A stretch of DNA of 64,000 bases from JAPUEK01 sp963815355 (GTDB lineage: Bacteria; Pseudomonadota; Alphaproteobacteria; Rhodobacterales; Rhodobacteraceae). The position numbers and the translations under genes are program-made. Positions 8,328 to 16,909 of the stretch are shown piece by piece. How positions within the stretch are numbered: the stretch's first letter is position 1; every line of letters starts with the position of its first letter. The notes below the pieces were generated by a model. It was not told the origin of the DNA. It searched no databases and was given only the letters and a program-made list of their open reading frames with translations. The DNA lies in NCBI GenBank assembly GCA_963815355.1, contig CAWFGJ010000004.1:105994-169993 (forward strand), in the 5' to 3' direction.

Positions 8328-9775
8328 TCAGGCACCCCTGCGGCCACATAGGCGGTCTTGACCGCTGTGTAGAACTCAGAAGCATAGGATCCCTGTTCGC
8401 GCGGCCCGAAACTAGAGGCGCCGCGCCCCCCGAAGGGCACATGATAGTCGGTGCCCGCCGTCGGCAGGTTCACCATGACACAACCCGCCCGCATGTTGCT
8501 GCGGAAATGGCTGGCGCGTGCAAGGCTTCGGGTCATTATGCCTGCGGTCAGACCGAATTCGCTGTCATTTGCCACAGAGAGCGCTTCGGCATAACTGTCC
8601 ACCTTGATCACGCAGGTGATGGGGGCAAACATCTCTTCCCGGTTGATCCGCATGTCATTGCGCGTCGCGGCAAAGACGGCAGGCGACATGAAATACCCGT
8701 CGGTGTCACGGTCAAGCCGCGTGCCACCGCACAGCAGTTCGGCCCCTTCGGCCCGACCGATGCCGATGTAGTCAAGGTTCTGCGCCAACTGGCCTTCGCT
8801 GACAACCGGCCCGATTTGCATGCCATCGCGTAGCGCGTGACCGACCTTGAACGCCTTTGCCGCCGCAACCAGCTTTTCGACAAAGGCGTCGTGAACCGCA
8901 GAATGAACGATCAATCGTGACGCCGCGGTGCATTTCTGCCCGGTGCCGCCAAAGGCCGCGCCTGCGGCATGGCTGACGGCAAGGTCAAGGTCCGCGTCAT
9001 CCATGATCAGCATCGGGTTCTTTGACCCCATCTCCATCTGAACCTTGGTCATGTTCTGAAGGGCGGCCATAGCAATGCCGCGCCCGACCGGAACCGAGCC
9101 GGTAAAGCTAATCGCATCAATTCCGCGATGTTCGACAAGCTTTTGCCCCACATCGCGTCCCGGCCCCGCGACGAGGTTGAACAGGCCCGCAGGAATATCC
9201 TGCCGGGTGATGATATCGGCCAAGGCCACGGCACTGGCGGGGGTCAGGTTGGCGGGCTTCCACACCACCGCGTTGCCATAGGCCAGCGCCGGGGCGATCT
9301 TCCACGCCGGGGTGGCGACCGGGAAATTCCACGGGCTGATGATGGCCACAACGCCAACCGCCTCACGCCGCACGTCAATCTCGATGCCGGGGCGCACGCT
9401 TTGGGCGTGGTCGCCGATCACGCGCAAGGCCTCGGCGGCATAATAGGTAAAGAACTGTCCGGCGCGGTACACCTCGCCCTTGCCTTCGGCCAGAGTCTTG
9501 CCCTCTTCGCGCGCAAGCAGCATGCCGATTTCGGCTGCCCGGGCCATCAACTCGGTTCCGATCGCCATCAGCACGTCGTGGCGCTTTTGAATGCCCGCTG
9601 CCCACCATAGCGGCTGCGCTGCGCGGGCGGCACTGATCGCCTCATCCAGCTGATCGGCGCTGGCTTGGGCAAAGTGGCCAATCACATCGCTCCGATCAGA
9701 GGGGTTACTGTTCTCGATTGTGGTCGCCCCGTCTTGCCAACGGCCCGCGATATGGTTGCGTGTTTCAATCGTCAT
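8324..9775 (-). CDS. NAD(P)-dependent aldehyde dehydrogenase, ketoglutarate-semialdehyde-type subgroup
   Basis: 483 residues, complete. The cofactor-binding stretch SPWNFPVATPAWKIAPAL, the catalytic Glu in QMEMGSKNP (about 252) and catalytic Cys in GGTGQKCTAASR (about 286) are all present. The GTGQKCTA(A/S)SR form of the active-site loop resembles alpha-ketoglutarate semialdehyde and related dicarboxylate semialdehyde dehydrogenases rather than betaine aldehyde dehydrogenase. Within the operon it would oxidise an aldehyde released from the imported substrate. It overlaps the M19-like gene by 4 bp and follows proV by 32 bp. The exact substrate is not readable. Confidence 0.92.
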   Translation of the reverse strand: MTIETRNHIAGRWQDGATTIENSNPSDRSDVIGHFAQASADQLDEAISAARAAQPLWWAAGIQKRHDVLMAIGTELMARAAEIGMLLAREEGKTLAEGKGEVYRAGQFFTYYAAEALRVIGDHAQSVRPGIEIDVRREAVGVVAIISPWNFPVATPAWKIAPALAYGNAVVWKPANLTPASAVALADIITRQDIPAGLFNLVAGPGRDVGQKLVEHRGIDAISFTGSVPVGRGIAMAALQNMTKVQMEMGSKNPMLIMDDADLDLAVSHAAGAAFGGTGQKCTAASRLIVHSAVHDAFVEKLVAAAKAFKVGHALRDGMQIGPVVSEGQLAQNLDYIGIGRAEGAELLCGGTRLDRDTDGYFMSPAVFAATRNDMRINREEMFAPITCVIKVDSYAEALSVANDSEFGLTAGIMTRSLARASHFRSNMRAGCVMVNLPTAGTDYHVPFGGRGASSFGPREQGSYASEFYTAVKTAYVAAGVPE

Positions 9776-9807
9776 GGTCTTCTCTTTCTTTCATGGCCCA
9801 AAAGGGC

Positions 9808-10824
9808 CTAGGTCCGTGCCAAGGCGTCAAAGACCCGCTGTCGGGTCAACACGCCTGCCAGATCGCCGTTGGGGTGTCGGACGGTTATCGGCGCATCGCT
9901 TGCCGCAAGGGCTGCATAGGCCTGCTCAATGGTTTGATCCGAGCCAAGGACAGCATCGCCCACGCCTTGGCCCGGCGCGGCCAGATCACCGCAGGTGACG
10001 ATCCGCGCCCTGTTCACGTCGCGCACAAAGCGGGCGACGTATTCGTCAGCGGGGGCAACCAGAATTTCCGGCCCGGTGCCAACCTGCCGCAGCAATCCGT
10101 CTTTCAGGATGGCAATGTGGTCGCCCAACAGCAGTGCCTCATCCAGATCGTGGGTAATAAAGACAATCGTCTTGTGCAGTCGCGCCTGAATGTCGCGCAA
10201 TTGCAACTGCATGTCATGGCGGATCAGTGGGTCAAGTGCGGAAAAGGCCTCGTCCATCAGCAGAATTTCGGCATCGGTTGCCAGCGCCCTCGCCAGACCG
10301 ACGCGCTGCTGCATGCCGCCCGAAAGCTGGCCCGGATAGTGGTTCTCAAACCCTCCCAGCCCGACCAGGGTGATCTGCTCGGCCCCTTTGGCCTGCGCCT
10401 TTGCCTTGGGCATGCCGTCAATGATCAGGCCATAGATGACGTTTTCCAGAACCGTCTTGTGCGGCAAAAGGGCAAAGCGCTGGAACACCATCGAGATTTT
10501 CTTGCGGCGAAACGCGCGCAGGTCGGGCTCATTCAAGGTCAGCACATCCACGTCATCGACAAGAATGCGGCCCGCCGTCGGCTCGATCAGGCGGTTAAAG
10601 TGACGGATCAGCGTTGACTTGCCAGAGCCTGACAGACCCATGATCACAAAGGTCTCGCCCGCGCGGATGTTCAAGTTAATGTCGTGCAGCCCAAGGACGT
10701 TCTGGCTTTGCGCCAGAAGATCCGTCTTGCTCATCCCGGCGTTGACTTTGGCAAGCGCGGCGAGGGGTTCGGCACCAAAGATTTTCGACACATGCTCGAC
10801 GCGGATTTTGAACGGGTTTGTCAT
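9808..10824 (-). CDS. proV: Glycine betaine/proline-type ABC transporter ATP-binding protein (ProV/OpuAA)
   Basis: 338 residues. Walker A is GLSGSGKS (63-70), the signature motif is LSGGMQQRVGLARAL, Walker B is ILLMDEAFSAL, and the H-loop is FITHDLDEA. The N-terminal 50 residues contain the ProV-type extension before the first ABC strand, and the C-terminal 60 residues hold a single degenerate CBS-like segment (ITVRHPNGDLAGVLTRQRVFDAL) instead of the two CBS domains of osmosensing ProV. That fits a catabolic rather than an osmotically gated importer. It follows proW by 3 bp. Confidence 0.92.
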   Translation of the reverse strand: MTNPFKIRVEHVSKIFGAEPLAALAKVNAGMSKTDLLAQSQNVLGLHDINLNIRAGETFVIMGLSGSGKSTLIRHFNRLIEPTAGRILVDDVDVLTLNEPDLRAFRRKKISMVFQRFALLPHKTVLENVIYGLIIDGMPKAKAQAKGAEQITLVGLGGFENHYPGQLSGGMQQRVGLARALATDAEILLMDEAFSALDPLIRHDMQLQLRDIQARLHKTIVFITHDLDEALLLGDHIAILKDGLLRQVGTGPEILVAPADEYVARFVRDVNRARIVTCGDLAAPGQGVGDAVLGSDQTIEQAYAALAASDAPITVRHPNGDLAGVLTRQRVFDALART

Positions 10825-10827
10825 GGT

Positions 10828-11700
10828 TCAATGGTCCAGTTTCAAAGAGGTCTGCGTCCGCTTGCCATAAGACTGGGCAATCCGGTCAAAGATGATGGCC
10901 AACAGCACGATACCAAGCCCGGCCATCAGACCGCTGCTGATTTGCAGCCGCTGAATGCCCTGCAACACCTGATAGCCAAGCCCGCCTGCCCCGATCATCG
11001 ATGCGATAACGACCATCGACAATGCCATCATCGTGGTCTGGTTGATGCCCGCCAGAATGGTCGGCAAGGCCAGAGGTATCTGAACTGTGAACAGGATCTG
11101 GCCAGACGACGCGCCGAAGGCGCGGGTGGCCTCCACGATTTCGGCATCAACGCCGCGGATGCCCAGATTGGTCAGGCGGATCACCGGCGGAATGGCAAAG
11201 ACGATAGTGGCCAGCAGCGCCGGTATCTTGCCGGGTCCGAAAAGCATGACGAAGGGGATCAGGTAAACAAAGATCGGCATGGTCTGCATAACATCAAGCA
11301 CAGGCAGCGTGATGGATTGCATCCGCTTGGACCGCGACATCGCCACTCCGATCGGCAGGCCGATGATGACCGCAAGCAAAGTCGCCACCACCATCAGCGC
11401 GATGGTCGCCATCGCTTGCTCCCACACACCGATCAGCCCGATGCAAAAGGTCATCGCGGCGACAGACAGAGCAACCGTCCACCGGCGCGATGCGGCATAA
11501 GCCAGCCCGGTCAGCGCCAAAAGCACCGCCCACCATGGCAGCCACTGCAGAACCTTCTCCATGACCAGCAGCAACTTGAGGACCGGCAGAAAGATTGCCT
11601 CCAGCATCTGGCCATAGTCGGCCACGATCTGGTTGAAACCGGTATCTATGGCGCGGCCAACGGCGCGGATATCAAACAATTCGGGAAAGCCTTCGGCCAT
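10828..11700 (-). CDS. proW: Glycine betaine/proline-type ABC transporter permease (ProW/OpuAB)
   Basis: 290 residues from the ATG at 11700, which has a perfect AGGAGG 7 nt upstream; an upstream in-frame ATG at 11769 lies inside a stem-loop and is rejected. The N-terminal amphipathic stretch is followed by six or more membrane segments with the BPD permease loop (EATRAFGASSGQILFTVQIPLALPTILAGI) that contacts the ATPase. It sits between proX and proV and completes a three-part importer for a quaternary or cyclic amine solute. Confidence 0.92.
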   Translation of the reverse strand: MAEGFPELFDIRAVGRAIDTGFNQIVADYGQMLEAIFLPVLKLLLVMEKVLQWLPWWAVLLALTGLAYAASRRWTVALSVAAMTFCIGLIGVWEQAMATIALMVVATLLAVIIGLPIGVAMSRSKRMQSITLPVLDVMQTMPIFVYLIPFVMLFGPGKIPALLATIVFAIPPVIRLTNLGIRGVDAEIVEATRAFGASSGQILFTVQIPLALPTILAGINQTTMMALSMVVIASMIGAGGLGYQVLQGIQRLQISSGLMAGLGIVLLAIIFDRIAQSYGKRTQTSLKLDH

Positions 11701-11729
11701 AGCGGTTCCTCCTGTCGCGGAAAAAGGAA

Positions 11730-11756
11730 GGGGCAGGCAATGTTTTGCGCTGCCCC
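11730..11756 (-). promoter_or_regulatory. Stem-loop between proX and proW
   Basis: GGGGCAG (11730-11736) pairs with CTGCCCC (11750-11756), and inner GCAA/TTGC extends the stem. It begins 17 nt after the proX stop and ends about 30 nt before the proW start. In transcript sense it is followed by a short pyrimidine run but no long U-tract. It most likely stabilises the proX message or terminates part of the transcription. Similar elements follow the other two binding-protein genes in the window. Confidence 0.6.
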
Positions 11757-11772
11757 GATTTAGTGCCACAGA

Positions 11773-12780
11773 TCAGAGCGACGCGCGCACCTTATCAGCC
11801 ACGTCTGCCGGAACCCATTGAGTCCAGATCGCTTCGTAGTTCTTAAGGAAATACGCGGCGACTTCATCGGTGGTGGCACCGTTGTCATCACCCCAAGCCA
11901 GAACTGCGCTGATATCGTCGTTCGGCACCTGCATCTTGCTCAGGAACGCGGCCACATCCGGCGCGCGCTCTTTAAGCGAGGTTACGACAGCCACCGCAAC
12001 TTCGCCATTTGCCCAGCCGCTGACTTTCGGATCAGCACAGTTGATGTCGACAAGGCACTTGTAGTTCTCGGCGTCAAACGGCGGGGTCGCCATGCGGACC
12101 ATGTGATACTTGCCGATCACATCAGTCGGGCCCCAATAGTAGCCAATGAAGGCCTCTTTGCGCGAAACGGCCTTGGCAATCGACGCCTTCAGCGTCTCGC
12201 CAGAACCCGACGGGAACAATTCCCAGGTTTCTTCCAGACCCAATGCCTTGAACAGGTTGTTCGTGATCGGCTCACAGCCCCAGCCGGGCGGACAAGCATA
12301 AAGGCGGCCCTTGTCGGGGTTGGACGCATCGGCAAACACCGCCCAGTTGGCCTTCAGGTCTTCGATTGTCTTGATCTCGGGATGCTCTGCCGCGACATAG
12401 TCCGGAATCCACCAGCCCTCTTCACCGCCCGACGCGAAAATGTCGGACGCCTTATAGACGTTGCCCTTGGCCTGCATCTCATCCCAGATCGACTGCGCGG
12501 TAGAGACCCAAAGCTCGGGCGCAACATCGGGTTGGTCCTTGGTCAGCATCGAGGTCGCGGTGGGCACCGTGTCGCCCGGAATAAGTTGCGCGTCGCAGCC
12601 ATAGCCCGCCGCCATGATCTTTTGCGCCACATGCGCCAAGGTTCCGGCCGACAGCCATGTCATCTCGGCAATCGTCACGGTGCCAGCCGAACCGCAATCA
12701 GCGGCTTGCGCGGATGTGGCGTTCACAAGACCCATAGCCCCAAGCAGCGCTGCGGTTGTGAGTTTCAATGTCGTTTTCAT
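11773..12780 (-). CDS. proX: Glycine betaine/proline-type ABC transporter substrate-binding protein (ProX/OpuAC)
   Basis: 335 residues from the ATG at 12780, preceded by GGGGAG. The frame stays open upstream to 13062, but that part is the tail of the reductase gene region and promoter. Residues 1-27 are a signal peptide (MKTTLKLTTAALLGAMGLVN, cleavage after SAQA). The mature protein has the OpuAC fold with aromatic residues for a cation-pi box (AEMTWLSAG, EEGWWIPDY, GYYWGPTDV) and four cysteines (C29, CPPGWGCEP, CLVDINC). It binds a quaternary ammonium or similar zwitterion in the periplasm and hands it to ProWV. A 21-bp palindrome lies about 105 nt upstream. Confidence 0.93.
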   Translation of the reverse strand: MKTTLKLTTAALLGAMGLVNATSAQAADCGSAGTVTIAEMTWLSAGTLAHVAQKIMAAGYGCDAQLIPGDTVPTATSMLTKDQPDVAPELWVSTAQSIWDEMQAKGNVYKASDIFASGGEEGWWIPDYVAAEHPEIKTIEDLKANWAVFADASNPDKGRLYACPPGWGCEPITNNLFKALGLEETWELFPSGSGETLKASIAKAVSRKEAFIGYYWGPTDVIGKYHMVRMATPPFDAENYKCLVDINCADPKVSGWANGEVAVAVVTSLKERAPDVAAFLSKMQVPNDDISAVLAWGDDNGATTDEVAAYFLKNYEAIWTQWVPADVADKVRASL

Positions 12781-12885
12781 TCTGACTCCCCAGTCGGTCG
12801 ATTCGCCCCACATGTGAGCCATGCAGGGCCATGCCCGAAGGTAGGGGGAAGGCAGAGCTTCAATCAAACGAATATAAATCAACCA

Positions 12886-12906
12886 GACTTCAGTATTACT
12901 GAAGTC
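12886..12906. promoter_or_regulatory. Palindromic operator upstream of proX (probable LysR-protein site)
   Basis: A perfect 21-bp inverted repeat: arms GACTTCAGTA and TACTGAAGTC around one central T. It lies just at the stop codon of the reductase gene and 105 nt before proX. Nearly the same sequence lies between the divergent reductase and lysR genes at 13977-13996, which supports a shared regulator and a second, internal promoter for the transporter part of the operon. Confidence 0.75.
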
Positions 12907-13903
12907 AAACCGCAAGCCGCGCCAGTAAAGCCGTTTCCACAAAAACGCCCTCGGCTTCGTTCCTCTTGCGGTTGGCCTTGCGCCGCGATCCCGGCAGGCG
13001 CGCGCCCGGTTGATCGGTGATAGAGCCCGCAAGCCGCTGCAGGCTATGCGCAAATACCGCACCGGAAAATCCGGCAGGGTCCAGGGCGATGAAACATTGC
13101 CCCGTGCCGGGCGGGCCGCCTGCCGTGCCTGAAAACGGGCTGGCGTCTTGGCTCAGGTTCGCGCCAGACAGGGCGGCGGCAAGAATTTCCACGATCAGCC
13201 CCAGACCAAACCCCTTTTGCCCGCCTGCGGGCAGCATCGACCCCCGCAACGCGTCTTCGGCAACCGTTGTGGGCTGGCCATCGACATCAAGCGCCCAGTT
13301 CGGCTCAATCGCCTCACCCTTGCGGGCGCGCAAAAGGATTTCCGACTTTGCAACCACGCTGGCGGATTGGTCGATGACCAGCAGCGCCCCACCCGCCCCA
13401 TCCGGTACAGAAAGGGCGATTGGATTGGTGCCGATCACGGGAACCTTGCCGCCCGACGGCGCGATCGAGGCAGGCGCATGGGTAAAGCACAGCCCGATCA
13501 GACCCTCTTCGGCCAACCGTTCAGCATGATGACCCAACACACCACAATTGTAAGACCGATGCAGGGTCATCGCCGCAATCCCGCAATTCCGCGTCGCGCC
13601 GGTAAAGGCCTGCCACCCGGCATCGACAGCGGTATGGGCAAAGCCATTGGCCGCATCGACCCGGACGCTGCCGGGCTTAGGCTGCTGAACCACGGGTTCG
13701 GCCATGCCTAAGACCTTGCCACAGCGAAGATGCTCAATGTAGATCGGCAAATACAGCAGGCCATGGCTGCGGATTCCGTCCCGCTCGGCCAGCCGGATAG
13801 AGCGCGCAACGGCGGATGCGGCGGCGAATGATGCCCCCGCTGATGCAAGCGCCTCTCGTGCCAGCGCCTCAACTTGATCCAAACTGAACTGCTTTCCGGT
13901 CAT
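12905..13903 (-). CDS. Malate/L-lactate dehydrogenase (Ldh2/DpkA)-family NAD(P)-dependent oxidoreductase
   Basis: 332 residues from the ATG at 13903 (AGGGAG 7 nt upstream). The family hallmarks are visible: RSHGLLYLPIYIEHL substrate-site segment with the catalytic His of (R)SHG near 49, GHHAERLAEEGLIGLCFTHAP, GTNPIALSVP, and GGQKGFGLGLIVEILAAALSG near 235. This family includes 2-ketoacid reductases and delta-1-piperideine/pyrroline-2-carboxylate reductases acting on cyclic imines. As the first gene of the LysR-controlled operon it probably reduces or oxidises an intermediate of the imported solute. The last 30 residues are Arg/Lys rich and look family-atypical. Confidence 0.88.
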   Translation of the reverse strand: MTGKQFSLDQVEALAREALASAGASFAAASAVARSIRLAERDGIRSHGLLYLPIYIEHLRCGKVLGMAEPVVQQPKPGSVRVDAANGFAHTAVDAGWQAFTGATRNCGIAAMTLHRSYNCGVLGHHAERLAEEGLIGLCFTHAPASIAPSGGKVPVIGTNPIALSVPDGAGGALLVIDQSASVVAKSEILLRARKGEAIEPNWALDVDGQPTTVAEDALRGSMLPAGGQKGFGLGLIVEILAAALSGANLSQDASPFSGTAGGPPGTGQCFIALDPAGFSGAVFAHSLQRLAGSITDQPGARLPGSRRKANRKRNEAEGVFVETALLARLAV

Positions 13904-13976
13904 GGCGCTCTCCCTGTACTGTGTCTGGCAGTTAGTCATTTGACCCGCTTCAGCCAAACGACTATTCCTTCATCCT

Positions 13977-13996
13977 ATTTCAGTAATATTGAAGTC
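13977..13996. promoter_or_regulatory. Operator between the divergent reductase and lysR genes
   Basis: ATTTCAGTAATATTGAAGTC on the plus strand. Its reverse complement matches the palindrome at 12886-12906 at 18 of 20 positions, with the core dyad TTCA-N7-TGAA (13979-13993). The site ends 4 bp before the lysR ATG and covers its ribosome-binding region, so the regulator probably represses itself and controls the divergent operon. Confidence 0.72.
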
Positions 13997-14000
13997 AGAC

Positions 14001-14909
14001 ATGATCCGCACCGAAGCCCTGCGCGTCTTTGTAACCGTTGCCGAATGCGGCAATATCCGCGACGCGGCAGATCGGCTGTTTCGCACGCAATCGGCGATTT
14101 CCATGACGCTGAAACAGGTCGAAGATCACCTTGGCGCGCCGCTTTTCGAATCCGACCGCAAGCACAGTCTGACCGATCTCGGCTCGTTTGTGCTGGGCGT
14201 GGCCAAGGTGCTGCTGCGCGATCACGACACGGCCCTTGAGTTGATCAACGAATATGCTTCGGGTGCCAGCGGCAGGCTGCGCATCGCCTCGGTGCCTTCG
14301 GTCGCGGCGCTCTTGATCCCCGACATGCTGGCAGGGTTTTTGCGCGATCGACCAACCGCCGAGATCGACCTTGTGGACACAGACAGCGCCGACGTGCGCC
14401 GTCTGGTGGCGACCGGGCAAGCCGATCTGGGTATCGCAAGCGCGGCACCCGCAGAAGGTGGCCTGCTGAGCGTGCCGATTTTCGAAGACAATATGCAACT
14501 GGTCTGTCAGGCCGCCTCGCCTCTGGCGCAACATCCAGGCCCGTTGGACTGGCGCGATCTGGAAGCCGCGCCGCTGATCCTGAATGAGACGACTCGGGCC
14601 ATTGAGGCGCCAGAGTTCCAGGCCCTTGCAGCCAAAACCAAGCTGCGGGTGCGCAACGTGACCTCTCTGCTTGCGATGGTCCGCGCGGGTGTTGGAGTCA
14701 CGCTCTTGCCGGGCCTCGCCACGGTGGGCCTGCCGCAAACGCTGGTCGCCCGCCCCCTTAGTGACCAAAGTTGCCGCAGGCAGGTCTGCCTCTTGCGCCG
14801 TGAAGGCCGGGTGCAAAGCCCGCTTGCGGCGGTGTTTCAGCGCCATTTCATCGCGGCCATACCTGTGCTGGCCACACAGGTCAGCATTGTGTCGATCTTC
14901 AAAGAATAA
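14001..14909 (+). CDS. LysR-family transcriptional regulator
   Basis: 302 residues from the ATG at 14001; an in-frame TTG at 13989 is possible but lies inside the operator. The N-terminal winged helix-turn-helix (about 3-62) shows the family pattern TEALRVFVTVAECGNIRDAA...QSAISMTLKQVEDHLGAPLFESDRK. A type 2 periplasmic-binding-like effector domain follows (about 90-290). It is transcribed divergently from the reductase/proXWV/aldehyde dehydrogenase operon, with 97 bp between start codons and a palindromic site in between. The inducer is presumably the imported solute or a breakdown product. Confidence 0.93.
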   Translation: MIRTEALRVFVTVAECGNIRDAADRLFRTQSAISMTLKQVEDHLGAPLFESDRKHSLTDLGSFVLGVAKVLLRDHDTALELINEYASGASGRLRIASVPSVAALLIPDMLAGFLRDRPTAEIDLVDTDSADVRRLVATGQADLGIASAAPAEGGLLSVPIFEDNMQLVCQAASPLAQHPGPLDWRDLEAAPLILNETTRAIEAPEFQALAAKTKLRVRNVTSLLAMVRAGVGVTLLPGLATVGLPQTLVARPLSDQSCRRQVCLLRREGRVQSPLAAVFQRHFIAAIPVLATQVSIVSIFKE

Positions 14910-15000
14910 CAACGGCCCCTGTGCTGCCCTTGTGTGTCGCGCTGCCCGGTTCCATCAGGGAAAGGCGACAAGACCGCAGATCCCTTCAAACGCGCTTTGC

Positions 15001-16152
15001 CTACGCCTTTTCTGGCAACCTCGCACGGGCGATGGCGACATGCAGATCCGCGCCATGACTCAGCGCGTTGTCATTGAAATCGTAGTGGGGCGAATGCAGT
15101 TGCGCGGATGCTTCGCCGTTGCCGATAAAGCCAAAGCATCCCGGCACAAAGGTCAGAAAACGGGCAAAATCCTCGGACGCGGTGATTGCCGCTGCCGCGC
15201 CATCCGCTGTTACAGAGACCGATTTTGCCGCCCCTGTGAAGGCGGCGGACAGTTCAGGGTCATTCACGAGCGGCACAAATTCCCGCCGATAGTCGACGCT
15301 TGCCTCAATGTCGTGCACGGTCGCAATGCCCGCCGCGATGCGACGCATCTCGGCCTCGATCACGGCCGAAACCTCGGCGCGAAAGCTGCGCGCGTCCCCC
15401 AGCACACGGGCCAGCCCGGGCAGTGCGTTGCGCGTGCCATCGGTCACAATTTCGGTCACCGACACAACCCCGATATCCGCCGGGTCCAAGCGCCGCGACA
15501 CGATGCTTTGCAACTCCATGACCAAAGCACAGGCGGGCAGCATCACCTCTCGTCCCGCTTGTGGCCGCGAGGCATGGCCACCACGGCCCAACAAGGTGAT
15601 CTCAAAAATATCCTCGGCCGACATGACAGGCCCGGAGCGGGTGGCAAAATGGCCCAAAGGCAGTCCGGGCATATTGTGCAGGCCATAAATCTCATCAAAG
15701 GGCAGCCGCGCCATCAACCCGTCTGCGAGCATGGCCGCAGCACCTTGGCCCCATTCCTCGGCAGGCTGAAAGAGGAAACGGATGGTGCCATCAAACCCAC
15801 CTTCGGTGGCAAGCGTGTGCGCCGCCCCCAGCAACATCGCCGTGTGCCCATCATGGCCGCAGGCGTGCATGGTTCCGGGGTTTTGCGAGGCATAGGCCAA
15901 GCCGGTCTGCTCGGTGATCCGCAACGCATCCATATCCGCCCGCAACGCGATGGCGTGGTTTGAGGTCCCGCGCGTAAGCGTGCCCACAACGCCGGTGCCG
16001 CCGATCCCCTCGACCACTTCCAGCCCGAAACCGCGCAGCGATCGCGCCACAAAATCCGCCGTCCGCGTTTCCTCAAACCCGAATTCAGGGTGGCTGTGCA
16101 GGTCGTGCCGCCATGCCACCATCTGCCGTTGCAGCGCCTGCGGTTCAACCAT
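15001..16152 (-). CDS. M20-family amidohydrolase (N-acyl amino acid / HipO-like)
   Basis: 383 residues from the ATG at 16152, which overlaps the upstream stop by 8 bp (ATGGTTGA). Metal-site motifs are present in order: ADMDALRI, HACGHDGHTAML, QPAEEWGQGA, the dimerisation-domain LLGRGGHASRP, and a C-terminal HSPHYDFNDNAL. This is the zinc-type M20D amidohydrolase family that removes acyl groups from amino acids. It is the last gene of a four-gene operon with an Asp/Glu-racemase-like, an M24 and a diaminopropionate ammonia-lyase-like protein, so deacylation of a modified amino acid is likely. The frame continues upstream, but that part overlaps the racemase-like gene. Confidence 0.92.
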   Translation of the reverse strand: MVEPQALQRQMVAWRHDLHSHPEFGFEETRTADFVARSLRGFGLEVVEGIGGTGVVGTLTRGTSNHAIALRADMDALRITEQTGLAYASQNPGTMHACGHDGHTAMLLGAAHTLATEGGFDGTIRFLFQPAEEWGQGAAAMLADGLMARLPFDEIYGLHNMPGLPLGHFATRSGPVMSAEDIFEITLLGRGGHASRPQAGREVMLPACALVMELQSIVSRRLDPADIGVVSVTEIVTDGTRNALPGLARVLGDARSFRAEVSAVIEAEMRRIAAGIATVHDIEASVDYRREFVPLVNDPELSAAFTGAAKSVSVTADGAAAAITASEDFARFLTFVPGCFGFIGNGEASAQLHSPHYDFNDNALSHGADLHVAIARARLPEKA

Positions 16153-16909
16153 CTGCAATGGACCCGTTTGCGATTTTGAACAGTCGTCCAGGTGCATCCT
16201 CGGCCAGCGGCGCTCCGGTGGCCCATGCCATGTGCCATGCCAACACTTGATTGCTGCTGAGAACGGGAACGCCCAACTCGGCCTCCAAAGCCTCAATGAT
16301 ATCAAGGGTGCGAAGGTTGGTGCAGGATAAGAACACCGCCTCTGTACCTTTGGCCGCTTGCCGCGCGGCGGCCTTGATCGACGTTGGCGCGATGCGGGCC
16401 ACGCGCGCCTCAACCTCCTCCCCGAAGGTCAGTGTTTCGCCAACAGCAAAGCCCGCCGCCACAAATGCGTCGCGCACAGGGGTGGCGATGCTTTCGACAT
16501 AAGGCGTCACCAAGCCAAGGCGCTGCACCCCAAGTGCCCGCAACGCAGCCAGCGCCGCGGTCAGCGGATCAGTCACCATCGGCGTTTCAACCCCCCGCCG
16601 GACCATCCGCGCCACCGCTTCGGCCCCGATCAACGTGGTGCCCGATGTGCAGCCATAACCCACAGCGTCAAAATGCGCCGCGCGCGGCAGCAATCCCGCG
16701 CTGCGCGGCAGTTCCGCCTCCATCGCCGCAATCGAGTCGGCTGTCAGTTCATCCCCGGACGGAATACGACTGGCATAGATTGCGATTTCCCGGTCCGGAA
16801 ACAGCCGCCGAAAGTCTTGCTCCAACGTCTCATCCGCCTGCAAAACGACAAGGCCCAGCGTCGCCTTCGCCCCGATCGGGCCGACAAGATCAAATCCGAT
16901 CTGCTTCAT
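16145..16909 (-). CDS. Asp/Glu racemase-superfamily protein (maleate isomerase/EutA-like)
   Basis: 254 residues. Both catalytic cysteines of the superfamily are present, in GYGCTSGTTL (about 87) and LSCTNLRT (about 197), together with the phosphate-loop-like TPYV and the C-terminal SSNQVLAWHMAW typical of the maleate isomerase/arylmalonate decarboxylase/EutA branch. EutA of hydroxyectoine degradation belongs here. It overlaps the M24 gene by 4 bp and the M20 gene by 8 bp. The reaction (racemisation, isomerisation or decarboxylation) cannot be fixed from sequence. Confidence 0.85.
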   Translation of the reverse strand: MKQIGFDLVGPIGAKATLGLVVLQADETLEQDFRRLFPDREIAIYASRIPSGDELTADSIAAMEAELPRSAGLLPRAAHFDAVGYGCTSGTTLIGAEAVARMVRRGVETPMVTDPLTAALAALRALGVQRLGLVTPYVESIATPVRDAFVAAGFAVGETLTFGEEVEARVARIAPTSIKAAARQAAKGTEAVFLSCTNLRTLDIIEALEAELGVPVLSSNQVLAWHMAWATGAPLAEDAPGRLFKIANGSIADG

